Source: Ruminococcaceae bacterium UBA7147 (GTDB lineage: Bacteria > Bacillota > Clostridia > Oscillospirales > Acutalibacteraceae). From it: a stretch of DNA of 57,044 bases. Below, one piece after another: positions 33,818 to 41,705 of the stretch (the stretch's first letter is position 1; every line of letters starts with the position of its first letter). The stretch spans positions 1 to 57,044 of the forward strand of contig DKWR01000024.1 in the NCBI GenBank assembly GCA_002491825.1, written 5' to 3'. The translations under genes were made by a program, and so were the position numbers. The notes under the pieces are model-generated. The model was not told the DNA's origin and searched no databases. It saw nothing but the letters and a program-made list of their open reading frames with translations.

Positions 33818-34267
33818 ATGGGATTTTTTGATGTTGTAAATGTTTACGGACTGCTGTTTGCAGTTATTCTTGCAGTTCCTCACGTTGTTTATGCAAGAAC
33901 TCATAATTACGACTTGAAAGCAATTAACAACCGTGCTATGCTCTATATTGAGCGAACAGGAAAATATTGCAGTCTTTTTCTTATGGGAATAAACCTCGGC
34001 ATACTTGAAAAGGGATTTCCTGAACCTGTCGAGCTTATGCAGACATACTGGCTTATTTCAACAGCTGTGCTGACGGTAATATACGTTGTGCTGTGGATAG
34101 TTTTCTTAAAAAAGGAAACGAAGGGCTTTGCTTATCTGCTGACAATTACCGCCGCATTAATTGTGATTCAAAGCGGTCTTTTGCAGGTCAAGACACTGCT
34201 TCTGACGGCAGGAATTGTGTATCTTATCGGTGAGCTGTATGTGACCTCACAGGCATTTAAAGATTAA
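33818..34267 (+). CDS. Four-helix membrane protein of unknown function
   Basis: A 149-residue protein with hydrophobic segments at about 8-25, 50-66, 78-98 and 103-140. The conserved-looking start VYGLLFAVILAVPHVVYARTHNYDL and charged loop (AINNRAMLYIERTGKYCS) suggest a defined family that I cannot name. It is 12 bases upstream of the CBS-pair gene in an operon, so it could be controlled by that nucleotide-sensing protein. AAGGTGATTCA precedes the ATG. Confidence 0.7.
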   Translation: MGFFDVVNVYGLLFAVILAVPHVVYARTHNYDLKAINNRAMLYIERTGKYCSLFLMGINLGILEKGFPEPVELMQTYWLISTAVLTVIYVVLWIVFLKKETKGFAYLLTITAALIVIQSGLLQVKTLLLTAGIVYLIGELYVTSQAFKD

Positions 34268-34279
34268 AGGAATGATAAA

Positions 34280-34687
34280 ATGAACGTAATAATGCTCCTT
34301 AAACCAAAGGACACTGTAAAATATATCTATGAAAACTACACGTTAAGACAGGGACTTGAAAAGATGCGTGCCCACGGATACACTGCGATTCCCGTAATCA
34401 ACGCTGACGGTGAATATGTGGGAACAGTAAGTGAGGGCGATTTTCTTTACAATATTATTGACAAGGGAAATCAAAGGATAAAAGACCTTGAAAAATTTTA
34501 TGTACGTGACATAATTCGAAAGGATTTTAACCCTGCCGTTAAGATTAACGTGAGTATGGATGAGCTTCTGCAAAGGGCGATGAAGCAGAACTTCATTCCC
34601 GTTACAGATGCAAGAGGAAGCTTTATCGGTATTGTGACAAGACAGGATATAATTAAATACTTTACAGAAATGCCGCATTCACAGTGA
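34280..34687 (+). CDS. CBS-domain pair protein
   Basis: A 135-residue protein made only of two CBS domains, about 10-65 (RQGLEKMRAHGYTAIPVINADGEYVG) and 78-133 (MDELLQRAMKQNFIPVTDARGSFIGIV). CBS pairs bind adenosine nucleotides or related ligands as regulators. It shares a transcript with the four-helix membrane protein. Its last codons form the left arm of the following terminator. The target is unknown. Confidence 0.9.
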   Translation: MNVIMLLKPKDTVKYIYENYTLRQGLEKMRAHGYTAIPVINADGEYVGTVSEGDFLYNIIDKGNQRIKDLEKFYVRDIIRKDFNPAVKINVSMDELLQRAMKQNFIPVTDARGSFIGIVTRQDIIKYFTEMPHSQ

Positions 34688-34710
34688 ATGCGGCATTGTT
34701 ATTTTTTATT
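34670..34710. terminator. Terminator overlapping the CBS gene end
   Basis: ATGCCGCATTCAC (34670-34682) pairs with 34684-34696, then TGTTATTTTTTATT. The stem includes the last CBS codons and stop. It lies between the converging CBS gene and purD and may serve both. Confidence 0.85.
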
Positions 34711-35974
34711 ATTTTGTTTTACCGATATCGTGTCTGAAGTGTGCACCCTCAAACTTGATTTTGTCAGCTGCGGCATATGCTTTTTCAAGTGCTTCATCAA
34801 GAGTTTCTGCCCTTGCTGTTACGCCGAGAACACGTCCGCCGTTTGTGTAGAACTTTCCGTTTTCGTACTTTGTTCCTGCGTGGTAAACTGTTGCGCCCTC
34901 TACCTGACCGTTATCATCAAGACCGAACATCTCTATTCCCTTTTTGTAGGAAACAGGATAGCCGCCGCTTGCCATAACTACGCAAGCCGCCGCACCTTCA
35001 TACCACTCAATGTCTATGTCAGCGAGCTTTTCATCAATGACTGCTTCGCAGATGTCAACAAGATCGGTTTTGAGTCTGGGAAGAACAACCTGTGCTTCAG
35101 GGTCGCCAAAACGTGCGTTGTACTCGATAACCTTGGGACCGTTCGGCGTAATCATCAAGCCGAAGTACAGGCAACCCTTGAAAGGTCTGCCCTCTTTGTT
35201 CATTGCCTCAATTGTGGGTTTGAATATTGTTTCCATACATACATCGGCAATTTCGTCAGTGTAGTACGGATTAGGGCTGATTGTGCCCATTCCGCCTGTG
35301 TTAAGTCCCTCGTCATTGTCGTAAGCACGCTTATGATCCTTGGAGCTTACCATAGGCTTTACACACTTGCCGTCTGTAAAGGCGAGAACTGAAACCTCGG
35401 GTCCTGTTAAAAACTCCTCGATAACGATATTGTTGCCCGAGTCGCCGAACTGCTTGTCCTCCATAATCGACTTGATTGCAGAAACAGCCTCGTCAATTGT
35501 CTGTGCAATAATAACGCCCTTACCGAGTGCAAGACCGTCAGCCTTGACAACAACGGGAGCTGTATTTTCAGTTTTTACATAATCAATAGCCTTGTCGGCA
35601 TTATCGAAAACCTCGTATTTTGCTGTGGGAATGTTGTATTTTTTCATAAGGTTCTTTGAGAAAACCTTTGAAGCCTCAATAATTGCGGCGTTTGCGTTAG
35701 GGCCGAATGCACGGATTCCTGCATCTTCAAATGCATCAACCATACCTGCGGCAAGCGGGTCGTCGGGAGCAACAAATGCAAGGTCGATTGCGTTTTCCTT
35801 TGCAAACTTAACCATTGCTTCCTTATCCATTACACCGATATTTACGGTTTCGGCATCTCTTGAGATACCGCCGTTACCGGGTGCGCAGTAAAGCTTTGTG
35901 CATTTCGGACTTTCAAGAAGCTTTCTGATAAGAGCGTGTTCTCTGCCGCCCGAGCCAATCATTAATATATTCAT
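34709..35974 (-). CDS. purD: Phosphoribosylamine-glycine ligase
   Basis: A 421-residue enzyme for purine step 2: ATP + glycine + phosphoribosylamine to GAR. N-terminal MNILMIGSGGREHAL, the ATP-grasp region LALGKGVIIAQT and EEFLTGPEVSVLAFTDG, and the C-terminal NARFGDPEAQVV are all present. It is the last gene of the purine operon, 14 bases after the AICAR transformylase stop, and ends at the shared terminator. GGGGTGC precedes the ATG. Confidence 0.97.
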   Translation of the reverse strand: MNILMIGSGGREHALIRKLLESPKCTKLYCAPGNGGISRDAETVNIGVMDKEAMVKFAKENAIDLAFVAPDDPLAAGMVDAFEDAGIRAFGPNANAAIIEASKVFSKNLMKKYNIPTAKYEVFDNADKAIDYVKTENTAPVVVKADGLALGKGVIIAQTIDEAVSAIKSIMEDKQFGDSGNNIVIEEFLTGPEVSVLAFTDGKCVKPMVSSKDHKRAYDNDEGLNTGGMGTISPNPYYTDEIADVCMETIFKPTIEAMNKEGRPFKGCLYFGLMITPNGPKVIEYNARFGDPEAQVVLPRLKTDLVDICEAVIDEKLADIDIEWYEGAAACVVMASGGYPVSYKKGIEMFGLDDNGQVEGATVYHAGTKYENGKFYTNGGRVLGVTARAETLDEALEKAYAAADKIKFEGAHFRHDIGKTK

Positions 35975-35988
35975 AGTAGCACCCCGTA

Positions 35989-37167
35989 TCAGTGATGGAA
36001 AAGTCTGATTCCTGTAAAGGACATTGTCATATTGTACTTGTTGCAGGTTTCAATTACGTTGTCGTCACGGATTGAGCCGCCCGGCTGTGCAACGTACTGA
36101 ACTCCTGAACGCTTTGCTCTTTCTATATTGTCACCGAACGGGAAGAAAGCGTCAGAGCCGAGTGAAACGCCGCTGAAATTAGCAAGCCATTCCTTCTTTT
36201 CCTCTTTTGTAAGGGGTTCGGGCTTTGTTGTGAAGAACTGCTGCCATACGCCGTCAGCGAGAACGTCCTCGTAATCGTCTGAAATATATACGTCGATTGT
36301 GTTATCTCTGTCGGGACGTCTGATGTTCTCAACAAACGGGAGGTTCATTACCTTCGGATGCTGTCTTAAGAACCAGATGTCAGCCTTGTTGCCTGCAAGG
36401 CGTGTGCAGTGGATTCTTGACTGCTGTCCTGCGCCTACGCCGATAGCCTGACCGCCCTTTGCGTAGCAAACGGAGTTTGACTGTGTGTACTTAAGTGTGA
36501 TAAGGGCGATAAGAAGGTCACGCTTTGCCTCCTCGGGAAGCTCCTTGTTATCGGTTACGATATTCTGCATAAGCATTGCTTCGTCGATTTTAAGCTCGTT
36601 TCTGCCCTGCTCGAATGTTATGCCGAAAACGTCCTTGTGCTCAATCGGAGCAGGAACGTAATTCGGGTCAATTTTTACTACGTTGTATGTTCCCTTTCTC
36701 TTTGTCTTTAAAACCTCAAGAGCCTCGGGAGTGTAGTCGGGAGCGATGATTCCGTCGGAAACCTCTCTCTGCAAAAGGCGTGCTGTCTGAACATCGCAGG
36801 TATCGGAAAGAGCTACCCAGTCGCCGTAGGAGGACATTCTGTCAGCACCTCTTGCCATTGCATAAGCAGATGCAATCGGAGAAAGCTCTAAATCATCTAC
36901 AAAATAAATCTTCTTTAATGTGTCGGAAAGCTCTGTTGCGACTGCGGCACCTGCGGGGCTTACGTGCTTGAATGAAGCTGCGGCAGGAAGTCCTGTTGCA
37001 GCCTTGAGTTCTCTTACAAGCTGCCACGAATTGAATGCGTCGAGAAAGTTAATGTAGCCCGGCTTGCCGTTTAAAACCTCAACGGGTAAGTCCTTGCCGT
37101 CCTGCATAAAAATTCTTGACGGCTTCTGATTGGGATTACAGCCGTATTTTAAGGCGAGTTCGTTCAT
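35989..37167 (-). CDS. purH: Stand-alone AICAR formyltransferase (PurH transformylase half)
   Basis: A 392-residue protein matching only the AICAR transformylase domain of PurH (10-formyl-THF-dependent step 9). It lacks the N-terminal MGS-like IMP cyclohydrolase domain of the normal fused protein of about 510 residues. Recognisable parts are KYGCNPNQKPSRIF, AASFKHVSPAGAAV, YTQSNSVCYAKGGQAIGVG, GSDAFFPFGDNIERA and the end PGGSIRDDNVIE. The missing cyclohydrolase is supplied by the separate gene just upstream (37194-37910). GAAAGGACG precedes the ATG. Confidence 0.95.
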   Translation of the reverse strand: MNELALKYGCNPNQKPSRIFMQDGKDLPVEVLNGKPGYINFLDAFNSWQLVRELKAATGLPAAASFKHVSPAGAAVATELSDTLKKIYFVDDLELSPIASAYAMARGADRMSSYGDWVALSDTCDVQTARLLQREVSDGIIAPDYTPEALEVLKTKRKGTYNVVKIDPNYVPAPIEHKDVFGITFEQGRNELKIDEAMLMQNIVTDNKELPEEAKRDLLIALITLKYTQSNSVCYAKGGQAIGVGAGQQSRIHCTRLAGNKADIWFLRQHPKVMNLPFVENIRRPDRDNTIDVYISDDYEDVLADGVWQQFFTTKPEPLTKEEKKEWLANFSGVSLGSDAFFPFGDNIERAKRSGVQYVAQPGGSIRDDNVIETCNKYNMTMSFTGIRLFHH

Positions 37168-37193
37168 TTTTATCGTCCTTTCTGATTACATAA

Positions 37194-37910
37194 TTATTTA
37201 TTCTTATTGATTATTCTTGACTCGGAAGTATTTGTTGCTATGTCAATATAGCGCACAAAAAGAGAAACCTTGTTGTCCTCGTTAAGAGCATTCCAGATTT
37301 TCTCTGCAAATGTGTCAATATCGTCATTGCCGATTTCAACCAAAGTAGGCTCGCCCTCAAAGCTCGGGAGCGGATTGCCGTCGCTCATATAGGTGTGGAT
37401 AAATCTGCCCAGACCTGCAATTGGTGAATCGTAGGTAAAGGTATATCTTTCGCAACAGTCGGGATTGCCGTCTGCACTCTTGAGGATTGACATTGCGTAG
37501 TTCATCTTGCCGTCAGTGCACTTTACGATACCGGAAATTCGAGGTGTGTAGTTCGGACCGTCAGGCTCAAATTCACGTGTGCGCAGTGACTGCTCAAACG
37601 TCATCTGCTGATTCATAAGGTCATAGATTGTGTCGGTCTGGTCGCCGTTTGTAACGATTGTCTTATTGCCGAGCACTCTTACGGGTGAATAGATGATAAG
37701 CGAGGGGTCAACAAGCTTTGACGGATCAAAAGCCTGCGTTTTGATTCCGTCGTCGGTTTCAACAAAAACTCTGTTTCTGCTGTTTTCACTTCTGCCCATA
37801 ATGAAGTATGCAATTACAGCCTTTGTGCCGTCAGCACTTCTGCCGATTACTATACCTCTGCCGGGGTATGTAGTTGAAGAAATGTCGTTATAAAGAGATA
37901 CGGGTTTCAT
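37194..37910 (-). CDS. purO: IMP cyclohydrolase, PurO-type
   Basis: A 238-residue protein closing the purine ring (FAICAR to IMP), of the archaeal-type IMP cyclohydrolase family (IMP_cyclohyd) and unrelated to the PurH N-terminal domain. Visible family features are NDISSTTYPGRGIVIGRS, AYFIMGRSENSRNRVF, the NGDQTDTIYD segment and RTREFEPDGPNYTPRISG. The location between purN and the stand-alone AICAR transformylase fits perfectly. The start follows GGAGGTAAATT. The symbol purO is used for the archaeal family; here it is assigned by homology. Confidence 0.88.
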   Translation of the reverse strand: MKPVSLYNDISSTTYPGRGIVIGRSADGTKAVIAYFIMGRSENSRNRVFVETDDGIKTQAFDPSKLVDPSLIIYSPVRVLGNKTIVTNGDQTDTIYDLMNQQMTFEQSLRTREFEPDGPNYTPRISGIVKCTDGKMNYAMSILKSADGNPDCCERYTFTYDSPIAGLGRFIHTYMSDGNPLPSFEGEPTLVEIGNDDIDTFAEKIWNALNEDNKVSLFVRYIDIATNTSESRIINKNK

Positions 37911-37923
37911 AATTTACCTCCGA

Positions 37924-38550
37924 TTAGTCAAGAATTTCGGTTTTGTTATCTTTTACGATAATTTTATCTTCGCAGAAAAGTGAAACAGCCTTGGGAAGAA
38001 TTTTCCATTCAGCCTGTTCCATAACTCTTTTCTGTAAAATTTCGGGAGTGTCGCCATTCTGAATTTCAACAGCCTTCTGAATTATAATAGGACCGCCGTC
38101 GCAGACCTCGTTCACAAAATGAGCCGTTGCACCTGTTACCTTAACGCCCTTTTTGAGAGCCGCCTCGTGAACGTGAAGTCCGTAATAACCCTCTCCGCAG
38201 AAGGACGGAATAAGCGAGGGGTGAATATTGATAATTTTGTTTTCAAATGCAGAAATAACCTTACTGCCGAGAATTGTCATAAAGCCTGCAAGCACGACAA
38301 CATCAGCATTTTTGCTCTTTAAAAGCTCGGTTAATGCATTGTCGTATTCGTCAAATTCTGCAAAGTCCTTACGTCTTATGACTTCTGTAGAAATTTTATT
38401 ATTCTGCGCACGGGTAAGGGCATAAGCATTGGGGTTTGAGGAGATTACACAGGTGATTTTTCCGTTTTTTATCTCTCCCCTGTTTTGTGCATCTATGAGA
38501 GCCTGCAAGTTTGTGCCGCCGCCCGACACTAAAACTACGATATTTTTCAT
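37924..38550 (-). CDS. purN: Phosphoribosylglycinamide formyltransferase
   Basis: A 208-residue GAR transformylase using 10-formyl-THF (step 3). It has VLVSGGGTNLQALIDA at the start and the catalytic region INIHPSLIPSFCG with G-x-x-x-H. The later Asp is in HFVNEVCDGGPII. Its ATG overlaps the purM TAA by one base, so it is translationally coupled. Confidence 0.96.
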   Translation of the reverse strand: MKNIVVLVSGGGTNLQALIDAQNRGEIKNGKITCVISSNPNAYALTRAQNNKISTEVIRRKDFAEFDEYDNALTELLKSKNADVVVLAGFMTILGSKVISAFENKIINIHPSLIPSFCGEGYYGLHVHEAALKKGVKVTGATAHFVNEVCDGGPIIIQKAVEIQNGDTPEILQKRVMEQAEWKILPKAVSLFCEDKIIVKDNKTEILD

Positions 38551-39584
38551 TATTCAAACACAACTCCGTCACTGCCCTCAACAACTTCGCCGAGGATTAC
38601 TGCGTCTTCGCCGTTTGCCTTTAAAACTTCAAGAGCCTTATCAGCGTCTTCCTTTGCAACGGCTGTAATCATTCCGACACCCATATTGAATGTATTGAAC
38701 ATATCGTGCTCGGAAATGTTACCTACCCTCTGCATAAGCTTGAAGATAGGAAGTACAGGAATGCTGTCCTTTTTGATTTTAGCGGTGAGTCCGTCTGTGA
38801 GCATACGGGGAATATTCTCGTAGAAACCGCCGCCTGTGATATGAGAAATTGCCTTCACCTTGACTTCATTTATGAGTGCAAGGATAGGCTTAACATAGAT
38901 TTTTGTGGGAGTAAGCAGAGTTTCGCCGAGCGGTTTGTCAAGCTCCGGGTACTCTGCGTTGATTGTTGTTTCGTCTATGCCAAAGATTTTTCTTACAAGT
39001 GAAAAACCGTTTGAGTGAACACCGGAGGAACGAAGTCCGATAAGCACGTCGCCCGGTTTGAGGTCTGAACCGTCAATAAGCTTTGGCTTGTCGGCAATAC
39101 CTACGCTGAAGCCTGCAACGTCGTACTCGTCAAGCGGCATAAGTCCGGGATGCTCGGCTGTTTCGCCGCCGATAAGGGCACAACCTGACTGAACACAGCC
39201 TTCGGCGATACCCGATACGATTTCTGCAACCTTTTCGGGGATATTCTTTCCGATTGCAATGTAGTCAAGGAAAAATAAGGGCTGTGCGCCGCAGCAGATA
39301 ATATCGTTTACACACATTGCAACGGCGTCAATTCCGATTGTGTCGTGCTTGTCAAGCAGAAAAGCAAGCTTGATTTTTGTGCCGACACCGTCTGTACCGC
39401 TTACTAAAACAGGCTCCTCCATTCCCTTGAAATTGGGAGCAAACAATCCGCCGAAGCCGCCGATACCCGAAACAACACCGTCAATCTTGGTGCGGGCAAC
39501 GTGTTTTTTCATAAGCTCGACTGATTTGTAACCTGCGGTTACGTCAACGCCTGCTGCCTTGTAACTTTCTGAAAAGCTGTTCAT
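38550..39584 (-). CDS. purM: Phosphoribosylformylglycinamidine cyclo-ligase
   Basis: A 344-residue AIR synthetase (step 5). Family features are SGTDGVGTKIKLAF, GIDAVAMCVNDIICCGAQPLFF, GCALIGGETAEHPG and the C-terminal FNMGVGMI. Length is normal. GGAGGATTACA precedes the ATG. It lies between purF and purN in the operon. Confidence 0.97.
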   Translation of the reverse strand: MNSFSESYKAAGVDVTAGYKSVELMKKHVARTKIDGVVSGIGGFGGLFAPNFKGMEEPVLVSGTDGVGTKIKLAFLLDKHDTIGIDAVAMCVNDIICCGAQPLFFLDYIAIGKNIPEKVAEIVSGIAEGCVQSGCALIGGETAEHPGLMPLDEYDVAGFSVGIADKPKLIDGSDLKPGDVLIGLRSSGVHSNGFSLVRKIFGIDETTINAEYPELDKPLGETLLTPTKIYVKPILALINEVKVKAISHITGGGFYENIPRMLTDGLTAKIKKDSIPVLPIFKLMQRVGNISEHDMFNTFNMGVGMITAVAKEDADKALEVLKANGEDAVILGEVVEGSDGVVFE

Positions 39585-39596
39585 TGTAATCCTCCG

Positions 39597-41051
39597 TTAT
39601 TTTTTATTTATTTTTTTAGCGTATTTATCAACAAAAATTGTTCGCGGAATTTCAGCATTATAACTGCCGCTGAAACAGCCGTCGCAAAGGTCAATGTTTG
39701 CATTCTCTGCGATTTTCCTGAGACTGTCAAGGCTTAAATATCCGAGTGAATCAGCGCCAATTTGTTCTCTGATTTCTTCAATTGACAGTTTATTTGCAAT
39801 CAGACTGTCTTTGTCACGAATATCAATTCCGAAGTAGCAGGGGCAGATAAAGGGCGGTGAGCTAATAAGCATATGAACCTCTTTTGCTCCTGCGTCACGC
39901 ATAAGCTTTACAATATGCTTTGACGTTTCACCTCTGACAATTGAATCATCAATTATGACAACTCTTTTTCCCTCTACGTTAGCTTTCAGAGCGGTAAGAC
40001 GAGTCTGCAAAAGCCGCTTTTTCTTGTCCTTGCCTGTTCCTACCGTTCTGCCTATGTATTTATTCTTTACAAATCCCATTCCGAACGGGATTCCCGATGC
40101 TTTTGCATAGCCCTCGGCGGCAACAATTCCCGAATCGGGAACGCCGCATACCATATCGGCTTTAATCGGAAATTCCTTGTAAAGCAACTCGCCTGCCTTA
40201 AAACGTGCATTGTGAACGCTTACGCCGTCAATCACGCTGTCGGGACGGGCGACGTAAACGTATTCAAAAAGACAAAGCGAAGTCTTTTCGGCAGTCATTC
40301 TTGCCTTATAGCTGTGGAAGCCTTCTTCGTCAATTACAATCATTTCACCGGGTTCTACGTCACGGATAAACTCTGCGCCAATGCTGTCGAACACACAGCT
40401 TTCAGATGAAATCACGTAGCTGTTCTTAAGCTTTCCCACACAAAGCGGACGGAATCCGTACATATCACGAAAACCGATAAGACGTGTTGGAGCACAGATT
40501 ACTGTTGAATATGCGCCCTTGAGCCTGTCCATTGAACGAAGAACAGCGTTCTCCAGATTACCGGTGAAGCATCTTTCGTAGGCGATTACATAAGCCATAA
40601 GCTCTGCGTTGGAGTTTGACTGAAATATTGCGCCGCCACGTTCAAGCTCTATTCGGATTTCGAGGAAGTTGGTGATTGAGCCGTTGCTTGCAATTCCGAT
40701 TGAGCCTTCTTTATATCTTAAAACAAGAGGCTGATTTGACGCACGGTCAAGGCTTTCGTTAGCAGTGTAACGAACGTGACCTATAGCTATCTTGCCGTTT
40801 TTGAGGTTGGAAAGCGTTTTTGCGGTAAACACCTCGGAAACCATACCAAGCTCCTTGACCGTTGAAAACTCGCACTCAAAATTAACTGTAATTCCTGCGC
40901 TTTCCTGTCCCCTGTGCTGTAGACCGAAAAGAGCGTCGTGAGTGATTGCAACGCTGTCGAGGTCATCGTCATTTCTGTAGATGCCGAAAACGCCGCATTC
41001 ATCGTTAAACTTATCAAGTTTTGTATCTATATCAACAAAATTCTTAATCAA
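39597..41051 (-). CDS. purF: Amidophosphoribosyltransferase
   Basis: A 484-residue committing enzyme of purine synthesis. It starts at TTG 41051, overlapping the purE TGA (TTGA), with AAGGTGG seven bases upstream. The Ntn glutaminase begins at Cys19 (ECGVFGIY), so an 18-residue propeptide would be removed. GLQHRGQESAGI follows. The PRPP loop is VVIIDDSIVRGETS. Cysteines in FICPCYFGIDI and LCDGCFSG match the Fe-S cluster ligands of the Bacillus-type enzyme. Confidence 0.97.
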   Translation of the reverse strand: MIKNFVDIDTKLDKFNDECGVFGIYRNDDDLDSVAITHDALFGLQHRGQESAGITVNFECEFSTVKELGMVSEVFTAKTLSNLKNGKIAIGHVRYTANESLDRASNQPLVLRYKEGSIGIASNGSITNFLEIRIELERGGAIFQSNSNAELMAYVIAYERCFTGNLENAVLRSMDRLKGAYSTVICAPTRLIGFRDMYGFRPLCVGKLKNSYVISSESCVFDSIGAEFIRDVEPGEMIVIDEEGFHSYKARMTAEKTSLCLFEYVYVARPDSVIDGVSVHNARFKAGELLYKEFPIKADMVCGVPDSGIVAAEGYAKASGIPFGMGFVKNKYIGRTVGTGKDKKKRLLQTRLTALKANVEGKRVVIIDDSIVRGETSKHIVKLMRDAGAKEVHMLISSPPFICPCYFGIDIRDKDSLIANKLSIEEIREQIGADSLGYLSLDSLRKIAENANIDLCDGCFSGSYNAEIPRTIFVDKYAKKINKK

Positions 41052-41545
41052 AGCTCTGCCACCTTAAGCTGCATTGCCTTGTCCTTTTCGGCAACGCCGT
41101 CTTCCATTTCTTTTTTCATATTTTCGAGCTTTTCTGCAAGAGTATCATCAGAAAGCGCAAGCATTTCTACAGCTAGAATTGCCGCATTAGCCGCACCGTC
41201 AACAGCAACGGTTGCTACGGGGATTCCTGTTGGCATCATAACTGTTGCAAGAAGTGCGTCCATACCGTCAAGCTGTGCTGATTTGCAGGGGATTCCGATT
41301 ACGGGAAGAGTGGTTTTTGCGGCAAGCACGCCTGCAAGATGAGCGGCCATTCCTGCGGCTGCAATGATTACTCCAAAGCCGTTTTTCTTTGCGTTAGCCG
41401 AAAACTCAATTGCCGCATCGGGCGTTCTGTGGGCGCTCATAACGTGAACTTCGTACTCAACGCCGAATTCCTTTAACTTTTTGACAGCCTTTGATACTAC
41501 GGGGAAATCACTGTCTGAACCCATTATGATTGCAACTTTCTTCAT
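41048..41545 (-). CDS. purE: N5-carboxyaminoimidazole ribonucleotide mutase
   Basis: A 165-residue class I PurE. IIMGSDSDFPVV and MSAHRTPDAA carry the active-site Ser, Asp and His, and GMAAHLAGVLAAKTTLPVIG follows. It is the first gene of the operon, about 60 bases after a near-consensus promoter. No purK is present here, so it either uses PurK encoded elsewhere or acts with bicarbonate-derived substrate. GGAGCATATT precedes the ATG. Confidence 0.97.
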   Translation of the reverse strand: MKKVAIIMGSDSDFPVVSKAVKKLKEFGVEYEVHVMSAHRTPDAAIEFSANAKKNGFGVIIAAAGMAAHLAGVLAAKTTLPVIGIPCKSAQLDGMDALLATVMMPTGIPVATVAVDGAANAAILAVEMLALSDDTLAEKLENMKKEMEDGVAEKDKAMQLKVAEL

Positions 41546-41611
41546 AATATGCTCCTTTGTCGTGTATTTTATAATCTGACAAGCTAAAAACCTGCCGAAG
41601 ATAACTATTAT

Positions 41612-41640
41612 ATTATATTAAAAAATCGTCGGAATTTCAA
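41612..41640 (-). promoter_or_regulatory. Promoter of the purine operon
   Basis: Minus-strand TTGAAA (41640-41635), 17-base spacer, TATAAT (41617-41612). The leader to purE is only about 60 bases and has no guanine-riboswitch core or PurR box that I can recognise. Confidence 0.75.
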
Positions 41641-41705
41641 TAGAATATGCCAATTATTTTAACAAACGACAGTAAATCGGGAAATTTTATCATAATAAGT
41701 AAAAT

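Noticed and set aside
34688..35392. Open frame of 234 codons on the plus strand opposite purD
   Set aside because: Cys-rich nonsense composition typical of antisense reading of a conserved gene; purD is certain.
41546..41640. Purine riboswitch in the pur operon leader
   Set aside because: The leader is only about 60 bases and has no conserved guanine-aptamer core; only a promoter is supported.
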